DNA from: Trichoplax adhaerens
Taxonomy: Eukaryota; Placozoa; Uniplacotomia; Trichoplacea; Trichoplacidae
NCBI RefSeq assembly: GCF_000150275.1
Contig: NW_002060953.1
Coordinates: 1,499,407-1,563,406, forward strand
Direction of reading: 5' to 3'
DNA length: 64,000 nt
Below are positions 36,225 through 47,858 of the stretch, one piece after another. The notes beneath the pieces are model-generated. The model was not told the origin of the DNA and ran no database searches. It saw only the letters and a list, made by a program, of their open reading frames with translations. Each line of letters starts with the position of its first letter. Positions within the stretch are counted from its first letter, which is position 1. The position numbers and the translations under genes were made by a program.

Positions 36225-38500
36225 CCTTTTACAGATTTAAAGGAAAAATCAATGATACTTGCCGTAGCTTCTTGCTTTTGGATTTAATTCAGGATGGAAA
36301 GAATAATACCAATTTTCGTGAAAGGCAGAAAAATAATGCAACTCCTCCACTGTATAATGTAATAAGAGCATCTAAGCTAGTAACTAGGCATTCATCTAGC
36401 AATAACTCAAAGAAGAGGTCGATTGTACTAATGACTATTATTAAAATAGTCGTTAATAGATATCGTTTGATTCACTAAAATTATCTGGGAGATGACGACT
36501 TTCATAATTAAAAAAAATTAACAGATGCAATATGGTAATCTATACCATTTCATTTAAGTAAATAAAATAGATTAGAACATTACTTAGAAATTCCATTTGA
36601 TTATCAGCTTTGGGTTACCAATATAGTTCTGATGGTGTACTTAAGCTTATTATAACTGAAATGCTATTAGCGATCAATAAAACAAGAACTATCATGAGAA
36701 TTTGATTATGATTTTTAGTTAATTTATTTCTGAACTCACTTTGATTAAACTTGTGCAAAAATATTACATATATTCGATAAATTTTACATAACTTCGTCGT
36801 ATCCCTACCTATATATGCTGTCGTTGCCAAATATAATCTTGCTTGACAGACAAGAACGGATGATTCTAATATAAAGGCAGTTGATGCAGGAATACATAAT
36901 GCAGTAAAAATCAAAAATATTAAGAAGCAAGTAATTAGATACTTTACGACAGGTGTATTTCGTTTAGTGCTTATAGTTATCCAAATTACGACCACAATTA
37001 TAAAATATATAAACTCAATTAAATAACTAAAATCGAAATAGGGTCATTAAACTGTTTCTTTGCTAGTGGCAGATTGAAACATTTAGTCTCGTTATTGTTT
37101 GGATCAGCATCTAACAAACATAGAATACAATTATGTCCATTACAACTCTTAGGTATATCTGCATGATATGATTGACAAATTCGATAAAATCGACAACATG
37201 ATTAATATCGATAATACAATGATTCCTTTGATTGTAAATACTGACCAGGAAGGCAGGTATTTAAACATTGTGCTTCTGGTATCTGACCCCATGATTGGTT
37301 AGCGTTCCAAATTATACTAGCTATATTAATCAATAAACCACGTCTTTGATTCTAATAGCAAATTATAACAGGTTTTGTAGCTTTATCTAATGTTTCTGTC
37401 TCTCTTTTTAAGTTAACAATATCAATTGAGGGTATGCTGGGTGTATTTTCGCAAATAGAAAAGAATGACTAGAGATTCCTTTAAATTGGATAGATTGTAA
37501 TATGCCATTGAATTAATGATGATTTAATGTTAGATTTTCAAGTCTTGAACAATATATTGCATTACAGTTTGATATACGACCTAATGAATGTACTAATGCT
37601 AAAACAGCATCCATGAAAAATATTGAGTGAGCATCAATCTTGTAAAACTGATGGGAATATTGAGTTTTCCAACTGATGTCAAGTCCGTAATTTGCAATAA
37701 AGCTGACATTATTAAAAACCAATTTTTATGAATATTTGACGCCATGCTTTTGCAAACCAAATATTTCGAATGTAATTCCATAAATCGAGTTCAATTAAAA
37801 AGGTTTTGTATTTGTGAATTTCATTTGAATTAAATGCAACAGCGAGAGCTCCTTCAAGTATATCAGCGCTTATAGAATAAATTGACCGCGATATTAATCA
37901 TTCTACCAAGCCAATCCATGTTTTCCATCTAAATTTTGACTTTCGGCTTGTTTCAATAATTAGTATAAATAATGTGTATTGCCAAGAAGTAAGACGATTG
38001 GTGATTGAGATTGATTTTGTAGTTTCACAATAATATATTTTATATCTGAATGTTCAGATTTATCTCGAATAAAGAATATTTGATTGGAGCATAAATGATT
38101 TTGTCGTAAAACTAACTTAGTTTAATGTATGTTATTTTTAGTAACTGTATCGCCAGCAACGACGATTGTAATCCAATTCCATTTGAAATAGTTTATTACT
38201 TCGGGCATGACATACCTATCAAAGTAGTCGGGAATTGAGGTACGATAAAGATACAGATCGCAATTGAATTTGGTACCACTAATACAACTATTGGAGATTT
38301 ACGGAATTTTTAATAAATTCGTACAATTTGCAATGGAAAGGGTAGTATTTAGTGACTATGCGCCAATAATCGAAACTATGGATGGATTAATGATTAGACT
38401 TTAAATGACGAAAATACTTGAATATGTCGATGCTTTAATATCAATATAGCATTGATGATTAAATGGTATTGCGGATGATTGATACCGTTGTAAATGGTGA
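36225..38500 (-). pseudogene. Decayed class C GPCR, copy 1
   Basis: Minus-strand remnants of all receptor domains in the right order but in several frames. The end of helix 7 appears as F-HPELN near 36280 and loop 3 as LPDNFSES near 36480. A 126-codon open piece at 36615-36995 contains KRNTPVVK and helices 2-5. The linker (about 37040-37290) keeps CLPGQY and CNGHNC but has an in-frame TAA before the CC motif, and CCW-C has become CCRFY. A flytrap piece at 37513-37722 keeps FFMDAVLALVHSLG. Stops and frameshifts are spread throughout, so it is not functional. The flank directly upstream duplicates that of receptor A, suggesting that A is its closest source. The 3' end is lost in or near the gap. 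Confidence 0.88.
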
Positions 38501-38505
38501 TACCT

Positions 38506-39071
38506 TACGTATAACGTACCATTGGAATAAAATTAATTACTAATTACCGTACATTTTAGGCCTTATAAAGAATATATATTGTATAAGTAGCCAGATGGCT
38601 GTAAGGATTGATAATAGTAGGATGTATGTAGTATTTGTGATTCGTAATAGACTGTTAGGATAAAAATGATTAAACATCTTAACTATCGACGTACGAACAT
38701 TTTCTATCTCTATGCTATCTACTTATCGTAACGGCAGTCTACTAAAAGACTGGAATCGTATTTTCCTACGGAGGTTACCAGAATGTGAGGCAACTACGGT
38801 ACTTTACTTAGTAGTCGCTTTTGGTTGAGCTCATAGAGATAGCAGTTAATAATATATACGGAATGCAAAATAAACCAGACTGATTTTAAGATTCTAGCCT
38901 TTGTAGAAAGTAATAATTACCTACGATACTTTATTAAGAACAAATTTCAATTCAATAAAGGATTTCCTGTAGTAAATTAGCCCACAACACGAAATAGTAG
39001 AAGCATACTAGTGATACAAATCCAATCTGGTTGGCTGATATAACTCTGATTGGAAATTACACTAGCATTAT
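38506..39071 (+). repeat. Segmental duplication, copy 2
   Basis: Direct copy of 33704-34270 (landmarks listed there). It directly abuts the 5' side of the decayed receptor, whereas copy 1 is separated from receptor A by 1 kb, so sequence was probably lost between the pseudogene start and this flank, or gained in front of receptor A. Confidence 0.75.
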
Positions 39072-40718
39072 TTTCTGCTTGATACGTAATAATACGGATC
39101 CCTACTTAAAAGTTCTTATTACGAACGTATAATATTCCGTATTATGCTATTAGAGAATCTCGCATCAAGGTAAATAAAGCAGACTAATCGAAGATATAGC
39201 TATTATCTATACGATGACTTAGATAATAGCATAACTTCATTGATCAATATTCTGATAGCACGGATTTCTTAATAGCAAGCAATGTCTGATAATATTGCTA
39301 CATGCGGCCGTATATAATATCATTGATGTAAAACATAGACAAGACCTTAAATTTGCTTAAGGATATCATCATGACTTAAAGGAAAATAAGATTCATCTCG
39401 TAGTATTGGATCAATTTACACATTATTGATAATATATTTATAGCAATACCGTAAATGATGGTAATAAAAATGTTACAATATCATAAATATCGCTATCGCA
39501 ACACCAGTTCGAAGAAAATAGCAGTAAAATTAACCTTATTACTGATAATAGATATTCAAATTAGGTAGATCTCCTATTAATTTTCGATGGGATAATTATA
39601 AGTTAATTATACAGTTGTTAGGATCTAGTAAGAAAAAAGAATTTATTTGAAGACACTGCAAACTACCCTTGTGACCAAGGGCTGAATTTAAGCATTATTA
39701 GCTACCTTTGTAAATTACTAATCTATCTTTTAGCGCAAAAATCAAAATTTGCATTATTTGCAAATCTATTCCTTACAATAACGGAGCTATGTTGCAGTTT
39801 TTCGAAATAACCTTAACAATTATCTCTCAAGTACTCCAGATAGTCAACATAATAATTACGAAATAATTCAAGAACTCTTTATTAATAATCAATAGACCTC
39901 GCTGAGTTATCTGTTGAAATAAGAACTAGAACTGTTAACCATAGATGCAGCCTATTTATACGATCTCATAAGTAGGAGACTGGTAAGTGATGATCGGTTC
40001 AGGGCTAGTCTAATCTCGTTTATCTAATATCAGCAGCGATTTGAGATAAATAACTTGTACTAAGAATAATCAATTGCTATTCAGATATTTCCGTTCCATT
40101 TTTAAAGATTTCCTTATTCAAAATGCAGATATTATATAGTGTATCAATTTAATCGCAGTTTGAAAGGTTGTAGTAGTACATAATTATGGCTTATAATTTC
40201 TGATAGTGAAGCCAATTATTTTGTGAACGCTAGTGTCCCATACCTAAATCTTTTATATTGCATTCTTCGTTACTTTCAATGATCGTCTTTTGTTAACTTA
40301 GACAATCTTACTGAAATTATTTGCACTTTTAAAATAAATATATCGTGAAATATTTGTTTATGAGCTAGACCCATTACTCTATTTAGGATAGATAATAATA
40401 ATAAGTAATTTGAATTCTTTTTCCTATAATACATAAAGTGATCATGTATAGCTTATCTTTGACGCAAGAATTTCCAAATAATATTATAATTGAAATAGTC
40501 TAACTTAGAAAGATCACATTTATTGAACTAGTAACTGTCTAAAAATCTTAAATGATATAGCGCTTCCTATCTTCATAATTAGAATAGGCAGCTAAGACCT
40601 TGATTTTACTTAGGGATTTAATTAAGTATTTACGCCAAATCGTCCTAGTTTCAACCGTACTACTATAAGATTAATTGATACCCAGCATACAATATCAGAA
40701 ATATGATAGAGATTTTAC
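39072..40718. other. Intergenic, no gene seen
   Basis: AT-rich sequence between the duplicated flank and the stop codon of receptor B. No class C motif, RNA gene or clear repeat recognised. Confidence 0.45.
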
Positions 40719-43487
40719 TTATTCGTAGCAGTCACTGTCTTTTGAAATATTGACAACAGCAATTGGTTCTGGGTGCACTTGTGTTGTATTCGATCTGCGT
40801 TCTAATAATGTTGTCATAGTTCCTGAGCTAGAGCTTGACGTAAAGAATCCATTAGATTTTGTAGACTTACCAGAACTATGAAAGGAATAATTAGTTATAC
40901 TGGACATGATTTGTTGCCGAGTATTCAATTCTGATTTATAAAAGATAATATAGAGCTTGGGAAGAAATAAACAAAGCAATGGCGAAGAACCGATGATTAA
41001 AGTAGTTATCCCTCTTACGCTATCAGCCATACTTCCGCTTACTATAAATGTAATAGGGAAGCAACAAATTCCTAAAACCACTATTAACAGCGATGATAGA
41101 TAAATATGTTTTGATTCATTGAAATTATCAGGTAATGAGCGTGCTTTAAACGCAAAGTAGAGGCTAAGTAGTCCTAAAACAGCCATCCACGTTAATAAGT
41201 TGATATCGAAATAGAAATTGTCAACATGACATAATATTTCCACTTGGTTATCATATGTGCGCTGCATTTTAATATTAATAGGTTTGGAAATAACTAAGCA
41301 AAGTAAAATTCCATTGACTACTAGTATAATAGTAAAAATAAAAGTAAATTGACTTCTATTCTTTGTTAAATGTGCCAGTTTTGCCCTCTTATTAACCGGA
41401 TTGTGAAATATCGTAGAAACTTGATTTGTTTTACAAAGTATAGTTGCATAAACACCTATAACAAATGTGGTTATCATAAATATCCGTGTATAACAAATGG
41501 CTATGGTTGGCTGGGCTAGGAATAGAAAAGAAGCTGGTACACCTATTGCATGAAAAAATAGTAATAAGCTAGTAAGTTTAAAATTAGAACCTTTAACGAT
41601 TGGAGTATTGCGCTTAACAATAATGACCGTCCATATGACAATTAAAAGGACAAAATATATCGTTACTATGATAAAATAAATGATTTTCATCGGTCTTCCA
41701 TATCGCGCTTGGACTAATGGCAATGGTACACACTGCGTATTATTATGATTTGGATTGGTTAAATTTGGACACTGCGTGCAATAAAGAGAATTCATTTTAT
41801 TCGTGATGCTATGCCCCTGACATTTCTTACAAGTCCAGCAGCAAGATAATTGACTCTGATGAATTTCTAAACCTTGATACATATGATAGCCGGGAAGGCA
41901 ATCTGCGGAACATCGTGATACAGGTATTTGAGTCCAAGGCTTATTTCCATTCCAAATGATTTTGTTGTCACTAATTAATAAGCCACTTTTCCTGTCCCAT
42001 GAACCAATTACAACTGCTCTTATTCTACTGTGTCCTTTTACCAATATTCTTTGCAAATTGACAATATCAAGAAGTGAATCTGTGTTTCCATCTGATCTAA
42101 AAGTAAATGCATAGCTTGATTTGCTAGCGAAATGAACACGACCTAAAATATCGTTGAAAAGCTCTCTGTCCAGGCTAGATGTTTGCGTTAGTGAGCAATG
42201 AGTATAATTACAGCCTAATAAACTATGCAAAGCATGGCCGTAAGCCAAGACTGCATCCATAACGAAGACTGCTTTAAAGCTTGGAGAATAGAATGAATTT
42301 CCCAACGATCTTTTCCATTCTCCATTTAATGTGCAATTGGCAACAGTTTTATCTACATCTAAACCTAATTCTGTTAACTTTTTCCGCCATAATTTCATAA
42401 ACCACGGGTTGCCTAAATTATTGCAGAAATTGAGTTGGTGTAAATATTCGTCAAATCCTTTTATAGATTGACTATTGAAAGCAATACCAATAGCACCGCC
42501 AATAATGCGATAATCAATTTGTTGAATTTTTCTTGATGTTAGCCAAGTATAGGAACCAATAAATGTTTTACCGGTCAAATTTTGAGCTTGTGCTTCCAAT
42601 AAGAAGCTGTAGATAGTAGTTTCCTTGCCAAGAAGAACGATAGCTTGAGCTCGAGACTGATATTTTAGTTTCGATACAACGTTAGCGATTGCTTCCAGAG
42701 TAGCATTGTTTCCTAGTCGATAGATTTCTTCGTAGCATATTAAATGTTTATTTTGAGCTTCACTTTTGCTAGATTGAATCATTTCGAAAGTTGATTTGTC
42801 TGTGAGAACAAAAGAAATCCAGTTCCATTTAAAATAATTGATTATATCAAATATATTTTTAATTTGAGTAGTAGAGGATATAGATGTGCGATAGAAATAT
42901 GAAAACACTTTACGGTTATTTAATAATTTGTCAAAAGAAAAGTAACTAATCTGTGGTATCTTTAAGCTGCTAGTCAATGCTGCCGTAGAAATGGTAATAT
43001 CTTCATTTTTTGCACCGATTAAGCCAACTATAGGTGACGAATTTGTATAAGGACTAATTCTAGATTGCGTAACATTGTTATCAGTAAACTCTAAATTACA
43101 CCGCAACTGTGGGAAGTTTCGCCTCTCAGATAGTATTAAATTAGAGGCAACATTTTGTAAGGCGACAGTACGATTTTCACAGGAATCGATGATTTTCCAG
43201 CCAATTTTAATGCCTGGTAATAAATAAGGATTGTTATTGATAAACTTATCAATAGCATAAATCATAGCTTGAGTTAACTGTACATTTTCCGGGTTTAAGT
43301 TATAGCATTGTCTGGTTAAAGGATCATATCGGCCGGAATTGGGAAAAATTCCCTGCAGTAGAAATTGTCCTGATTTTGTGGCTACCATAGTTGCTGTAGT
43401 AGGCTTGAAGAGTGACAAGATTGCCAAATAGTGCAGTAACAGGCTAATGAGAATAGTAGTCATTGCACTAAAATACTGATATTTCAT
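40719..43487 (-). CDS. Class C GPCR, array member B
   Basis: Intact 922-residue receptor. The frame opens upstream at a TTG (43535), but the first ATG is at 43487, in the context ACCATG and directly before a hydrophobic signal peptide (residues 1 to about 33). The flytrap domain runs from about 40 to 490 and has the C61/C103 pair. The NCD3G linker (about 530-590) has CSADCLPGYHMY, CCWTCKKC and CTQCP. The seven helices are at about 605-850, with TPIVKGSNF, KTNQVSTIF, SLPDNFNESKHIYLSS and FLPKLYIIF. After helix 7 the NTRQQIMSSITNYSF segment, shared with members C and D, is followed by a serine- and threonine-rich tail, a possible phosphorylation region. The fragment at 45912-46680 is its closest relative in the window (shared SYTWL, IDYRIIG, GIAF). 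The ligand is unknown. Confidence 0.94.
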   Translation of the reverse strand: MKYQYFSAMTTILISLLLHYLAILSLFKPTTATMVATKSGQFLLQGIFPNSGRYDPLTRQCYNLNPENVQLTQAMIYAIDKFINNNPYLLPGIKIGWKIIDSCENRTVALQNVASNLILSERRNFPQLRCNLEFTDNNVTQSRISPYTNSSPIVGLIGAKNEDITISTAALTSSLKIPQISYFSFDKLLNNRKVFSYFYRTSISSTTQIKNIFDIINYFKWNWISFVLTDKSTFEMIQSSKSEAQNKHLICYEEIYRLGNNATLEAIANVVSKLKYQSRAQAIVLLGKETTIYSFLLEAQAQNLTGKTFIGSYTWLTSRKIQQIDYRIIGGAIGIAFNSQSIKGFDEYLHQLNFCNNLGNPWFMKLWRKKLTELGLDVDKTVANCTLNGEWKRSLGNSFYSPSFKAVFVMDAVLAYGHALHSLLGCNYTHCSLTQTSSLDRELFNDILGRVHFASKSSYAFTFRSDGNTDSLLDIVNLQRILVKGHSRIRAVVIGSWDRKSGLLISDNKIIWNGNKPWTQIPVSRCSADCLPGYHMYQGLEIHQSQLSCCWTCKKCQGHSITNKMNSLYCTQCPNLTNPNHNNTQCVPLPLVQARYGRPMKIIYFIIVTIYFVLLIVIWTVIIVKRNTPIVKGSNFKLTSLLLFFHAIGVPASFLFLAQPTIAICYTRIFMITTFVIGVYATILCKTNQVSTIFHNPVNKRAKLAHLTKNRSQFTFIFTIILVVNGILLCLVISKPINIKMQRTYDNQVEILCHVDNFYFDINLLTWMAVLGLLSLYFAFKARSLPDNFNESKHIYLSSLLIVVLGICCFPITFIVSGSMADSVRGITTLIIGSSPLLCLFLPKLYIIFYKSELNTRQQIMSSITNYSFHSSGKSTKSNGFFTSSSSSGTMTTLLERRSNTTQVHPEPIAVVNISKDSDCYE

Positions 43488-45911
43488 GGTTAAATTTCCA
43501 CGGAAAAGTAAAATTATTTCGTTAAAATTGATCAATCGATCTTGTCCTTGTATTAACCTCGGTTATAAATGACACTTTAATTTGAATAGCGGAAATAAAA
43601 ATTCTCTTGCAAATTAATGGTTGATTTTTTACATAACTTGCCCAATAATTAACACCTGCTCAAATAATTCAACACTTCTAATTCTAAATTGGTGTTAATG
43701 ACAAAATTAATATTAAGAAAGAAAACTTCGATAGTGGTGAACAGTATTTTTATAACATTGTTATAATATAATGTGAAATAGTAACTAAACAGCTATTTAA
43801 GCTATCTTAATATTACTAAATCAATTTTTTTGACAACAACATGTTTCCTTAGCATTATGAATCTGTATTTATCATTTATCAGGACTCTTATGCTTTCTGT
43901 ATAACTTCGATTAACTATCACTTGTTCAAGTGTGCTCGTGCATAGGCATACGAACTCTGAAATAATACATCAGCATCTGGTTTCAATTAGTATAGAACAA
44001 TCTCACAAAAAAAAGTAGTAAGAATTTAATTAGGAACTAAGTCATCAATCTACGTGATGCCATTTCGTTATGAAATAAATTTTGAATTTACCGGCACAAA
44101 CTAAAAAGAGAGAGATATTTACATCGCAAATGTTGGAATATAAAATAAAATTCAACAATCTGCAAATTTATCAAAAAATTATTGTGTAATAAGATATGCT
44201 ATCCATTTGGTAATGTCAGCTGTGTCTTCTCAGTTTTAACTTTTCAATTCTATTGCCTTAACAATATCAGAATAAATAATTACTTTGATAGTAGGTACAG
44301 ATAATGTTCTTGGATGGAGACGATTTTTGAATTCTTTTATTGTAAATCATAGTTTGTAAGACTGGGAAATTGAATGACAGCGCAAACTAGGCAGTTTGTA
44401 TAAACTTACATGAGTGTCTTCTGATTATAAGCAAATTAGAATGACAGTACCATCTCGATAGCTTATGAAAAAAGAGCGAATATCACCTGATTATAATCAA
44501 AAGAGCTTATTGTAACAACTACACCAATGCCCATACAAGAATAATAGAACATAGAAATTCTAAGTTTCATATACTCTAATATATTCGCTTCAATGCATGC
44601 AGCTAGAAAGGGAATCCAATGCAAATAGAGCAAATTTTTTTTAGCTAAAATTCATATAAAATTATAAGAACAAAGCGTCACGTAATTAGTTTCGTGGCAC
44701 GGATCTTGCAAGTGCTTACTGTATAGAATAAGGAAATAATCATTTATAAGGCCAATAAACCATGTTGCACTTTCAATTATAGCTAAATCTATTTGTTAAT
44801 ATAGTTAACAGAGTTAATGGTATTCTAGATTTTATTATGCTTCATTTGTCAGTAAAACGTTGAAGTACGGTATTATCCTACAATTAATAGTTATAGAACT
44901 CCAGTGAACGTTGTAGAATTGCATTTAGGATAGAAAAGATTAAGCCAATAACTTAAGTATTAGAAACTTTGCTTAAATGCGAAAATACCATTCATGATTT
45001 CTCTAAAGAATTGAATTCTCTTGAGGATCTATCAGGTTTCTATTACTATCCAAATTATTAAAGTCTCAGTCAAGAATTATAATTCGGTCTATAGCTTTGA
45101 TGTTAAGAAAGGTTTGTGCTATCAGTGACCTAAACTAATTATGTATATAGAAAGTAATATAGGATATATACAAACAGTAATGGACAGAGCAGAAAATCCA
45201 TTTACATGCTAGCAATTATTCCAATGACTGAATAGCCGAAAAATTATAAATACTTACTACATTTTATTATCGTATTTAGTAATATTATTTTACCTGAACT
45301 TAATGAAGCACAAATTATAACTTAACTTATCTTAGTCTGTTTTAGCGACTACGGTATCAAAGTAGCTTTTATAAAATATCCACAAATAGACATCATTTGT
45401 ACAGACCTGCTAATAACGTTCTGACACCTTAAAAAGCCAATTTAATATAGCTATCTATCAAGGATCATTTTTCACATTCATTTTGAAGATATTTTCAGAA
45501 GATATAAGTCTATTTTTAAGTAGCAATTTGAATGTTGTGTATGATGTTCATGTACAGCGTAATGTAATATTCTATTAATAAAAGGCCAAATAATTTCTGT
45601 TGTTTATCTACTAGATAATGTAGTTTCATCTCAAGGTTGCAAAGTTTTATACTTATATATGCAAATTTCAATACAGCCACAAAACTGAGCTTACAAATAA
45701 TGTAAATTAGATTGAATTGACTTAATGATTAAAATTGTTTTTAAAAATTGCGGAGAAAGTTTCCTAAATTTTCCTTTCTTCAATGCAGAATAAGAAGTAA
45801 GAATTCATAACATGGCATACAATTTCGATGCTCTTATCTTGAGTTCGCTGTCTCTCGATTGTAACGGGATTAATCATGATAAGGCAAAATAAAATTTCAT
45901 TAACCAAGGAA
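43488..45911. other. Intergenic, no gene seen
   Basis: AT-rich. In an intact tandem copy, the linker and membrane region of the fragment at 45912 would lie here. I see neither NCD3G cysteines nor the PIVKGSN or LPDNFNES motifs, so that part appears to have been deleted. Confidence 0.45.
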
Positions 45912-46680
45912 TCAATACATGCTATAAAAATGAACTAAGTTCCCTTTAGAATCAAAGCCGTCAGCTTGACTTGATATACCCTTAAAACGAATGTGACATA
46001 AAATAGCGTTAAATTTGTTTCTATTTAACTTATTAGTTATTAATGATGGACAATGAGTAGGATTGTAACCCAACGCTTTATGCAGTGCATGACCGAAAGC
46101 TATAACTGCATCCATAACAAATACTGCCTCATAGATGCGAGAATAAAATTTGTTACTAAATTGTGTTTTTAAAGAACTATCCAGCGTACAATTAGCCGTA
46201 ATCATATCAGCATTTAAATCCAATTCTGATAATTTTTGATGCCATAATTGCATGAACCGTGGGTTATCCAAATTATTGCAAAAATTAAGTCGGTCTAAAT
46301 AGTCCCGGAAGCCTTCTAATGACCTACTACTAAAAGCAATTCCAATTACAGCGCCGATAATGCGATAATCAATTTCTTGAATTCTTGGTGATGAAAGCCA
46401 GGTATAGGAACCAATGAAAGTATTACCGGTTAAATTATCAGCTTGTGTTACAAGAAAAAAGCGGTAAATAGTATTTTCATTACCTAGAAGAATTGCTTTA
46501 GAGTGAGCGTTACGTTTTAATTTTAACACAACGCCAGTAATTGCTTCCTCAGTATTATTTTAGTCAAGCTCATATATTCCTTTATCACGTAACAATCAAA
46601 GGCTCAGTACAAAGCAACAGAAATTACTATTGTGTGAATATTAGTTATCACCTCTGTAAATACATTGCTCTGCACAGAGT
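45912..46680 (-). pseudogene. Class C GPCR flytrap fragment, copy 2
   Basis: About 205 codons are open from 46529 down to a stop at 45912. They correspond to the second half of the flytrap domain and are closest to receptor B (LTGNTFIGSYTWL, IDYRIIG, NFCNNLDNP, AVFVMDAVIAFGHALHKALG). The frame has no ATG. In the same frame upstream there is a TAA at 46562-46560 within an otherwise alignable segment (ELD-stop-NNTEEAI). Before that, the CY motif is in another frame, and an assembly gap follows. The usual GCN--HC is GYNPTHC, losing one half of a disulphide. The fragment stops before the linker, with no membrane part. Confidence 0.88.
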
Positions 46681-46730
46681 NNNNNNNNNNNNNNNNNNNN
46701 NNNNNNNNNNNNNNNNNNNNNNNNNNNNNN
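46681..46730. other. Assembly gap, 50 N
   Basis: Exactly 50 N, probably a placeholder of unknown true length. It falls where the first flytrap lobe of decayed copy 2 should be. Confidence 1.
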
Positions 46731-47858
46731 ATTCTTGAATTGGATTTTTATGAGCTAAAATTATAAACCGTACTCATAAGTTAACGGTTACTTCGTATTA
46801 TATTGTCTAGTTGAAGTTGTTAATAATATACGACAGAAATATTGCATCAAGAGATTTGATGTTCTCTTTAAAAGCACAATCATTAATTAGTGAAACAATT
46901 CCTAAGTTAAAAGACTGGATCTCTGAAACAAATTTTAAATTCAATTTTATTTTCTCTAAGAAGCAATTATAAGCCTTTAATAAAATAAATTCACGTTTCA
47001 GATAGTACATCTATAACATAATAAGAATAAATGCTATGTTTAGTCTTCTAGGTAAGTGAGCATACTTGCCTTTATCAAATTGATTTCGTACACTCATATA
47101 AGTCTTTAACCTTTACATAGTAGTTAGAGCCTTGAAATAAATAGCTAGTACGTCAAGCTGGCTTCAATGGCAACTGTACGCTATGAGGAAAATTCTTACC
47201 GAATTGGAATTGATTAAATGATATAACACTGTCTTACAAGCATATTACATTAAAAATTTCATATTCTTTAAATATGAACAATAAATTATTAAATGATAAT
47301 TTTCAGCTCAAGGGATAATTAATTGTCGATCCTTCGCTAAACTGAAGGAATTGCGGTTTGCTTATAGGATGATAAACGCAATTTCCGCTATACATACTTC
47401 ATTGTTTCAAAATGAGCTTTCGCTATTGCTATTTAGCTTCATTAATGTGCATTTACAAGAATATTAATTAATTCAGTTTTGGTTACAGTAGCATATTTAT
47501 TTAAGTATCAATCTGCATAACAGCTATATATTAGAAGTTAATGATAAAATGTTTACCTCAATACTTCGTTGTGGTATGTAATTCCTTGCCATGTATTAAT
47601 TATCGGCCATTTACTTTATTTGTAAGAAAATTATTCCACTCATTGGTAGGAGTGATCTGCTATTCGTAAAATTTTAATATCATTAAGATAAAAAACGGAA
47701 TGGGTAAGGATTATAGAAATTGCAACTCAAACTTTAGCTCTACAGAACTTTTCAGAAAATTTCTAGCTAATCTTCTTTATTAACAGTAGAAGAGTTTCGA
47801 AAACGTCAGAATAATGTATAGATAATGGTCGAGTTATGATTTGATGACGAGAAAATTG
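46731..47858. other. Intergenic, no gene seen
   Basis: AT-rich sequence between the second gap and the stop of receptor C. No recognisable remnant of the first flytrap lobe or signal peptide of copy 2. Confidence 0.45.

Noticed and set aside
35863-36478. Open frames of 125-198 codons running through the first gap
   Set aside because: They consist mainly of N-derived unknown residues and have no biological meaning.
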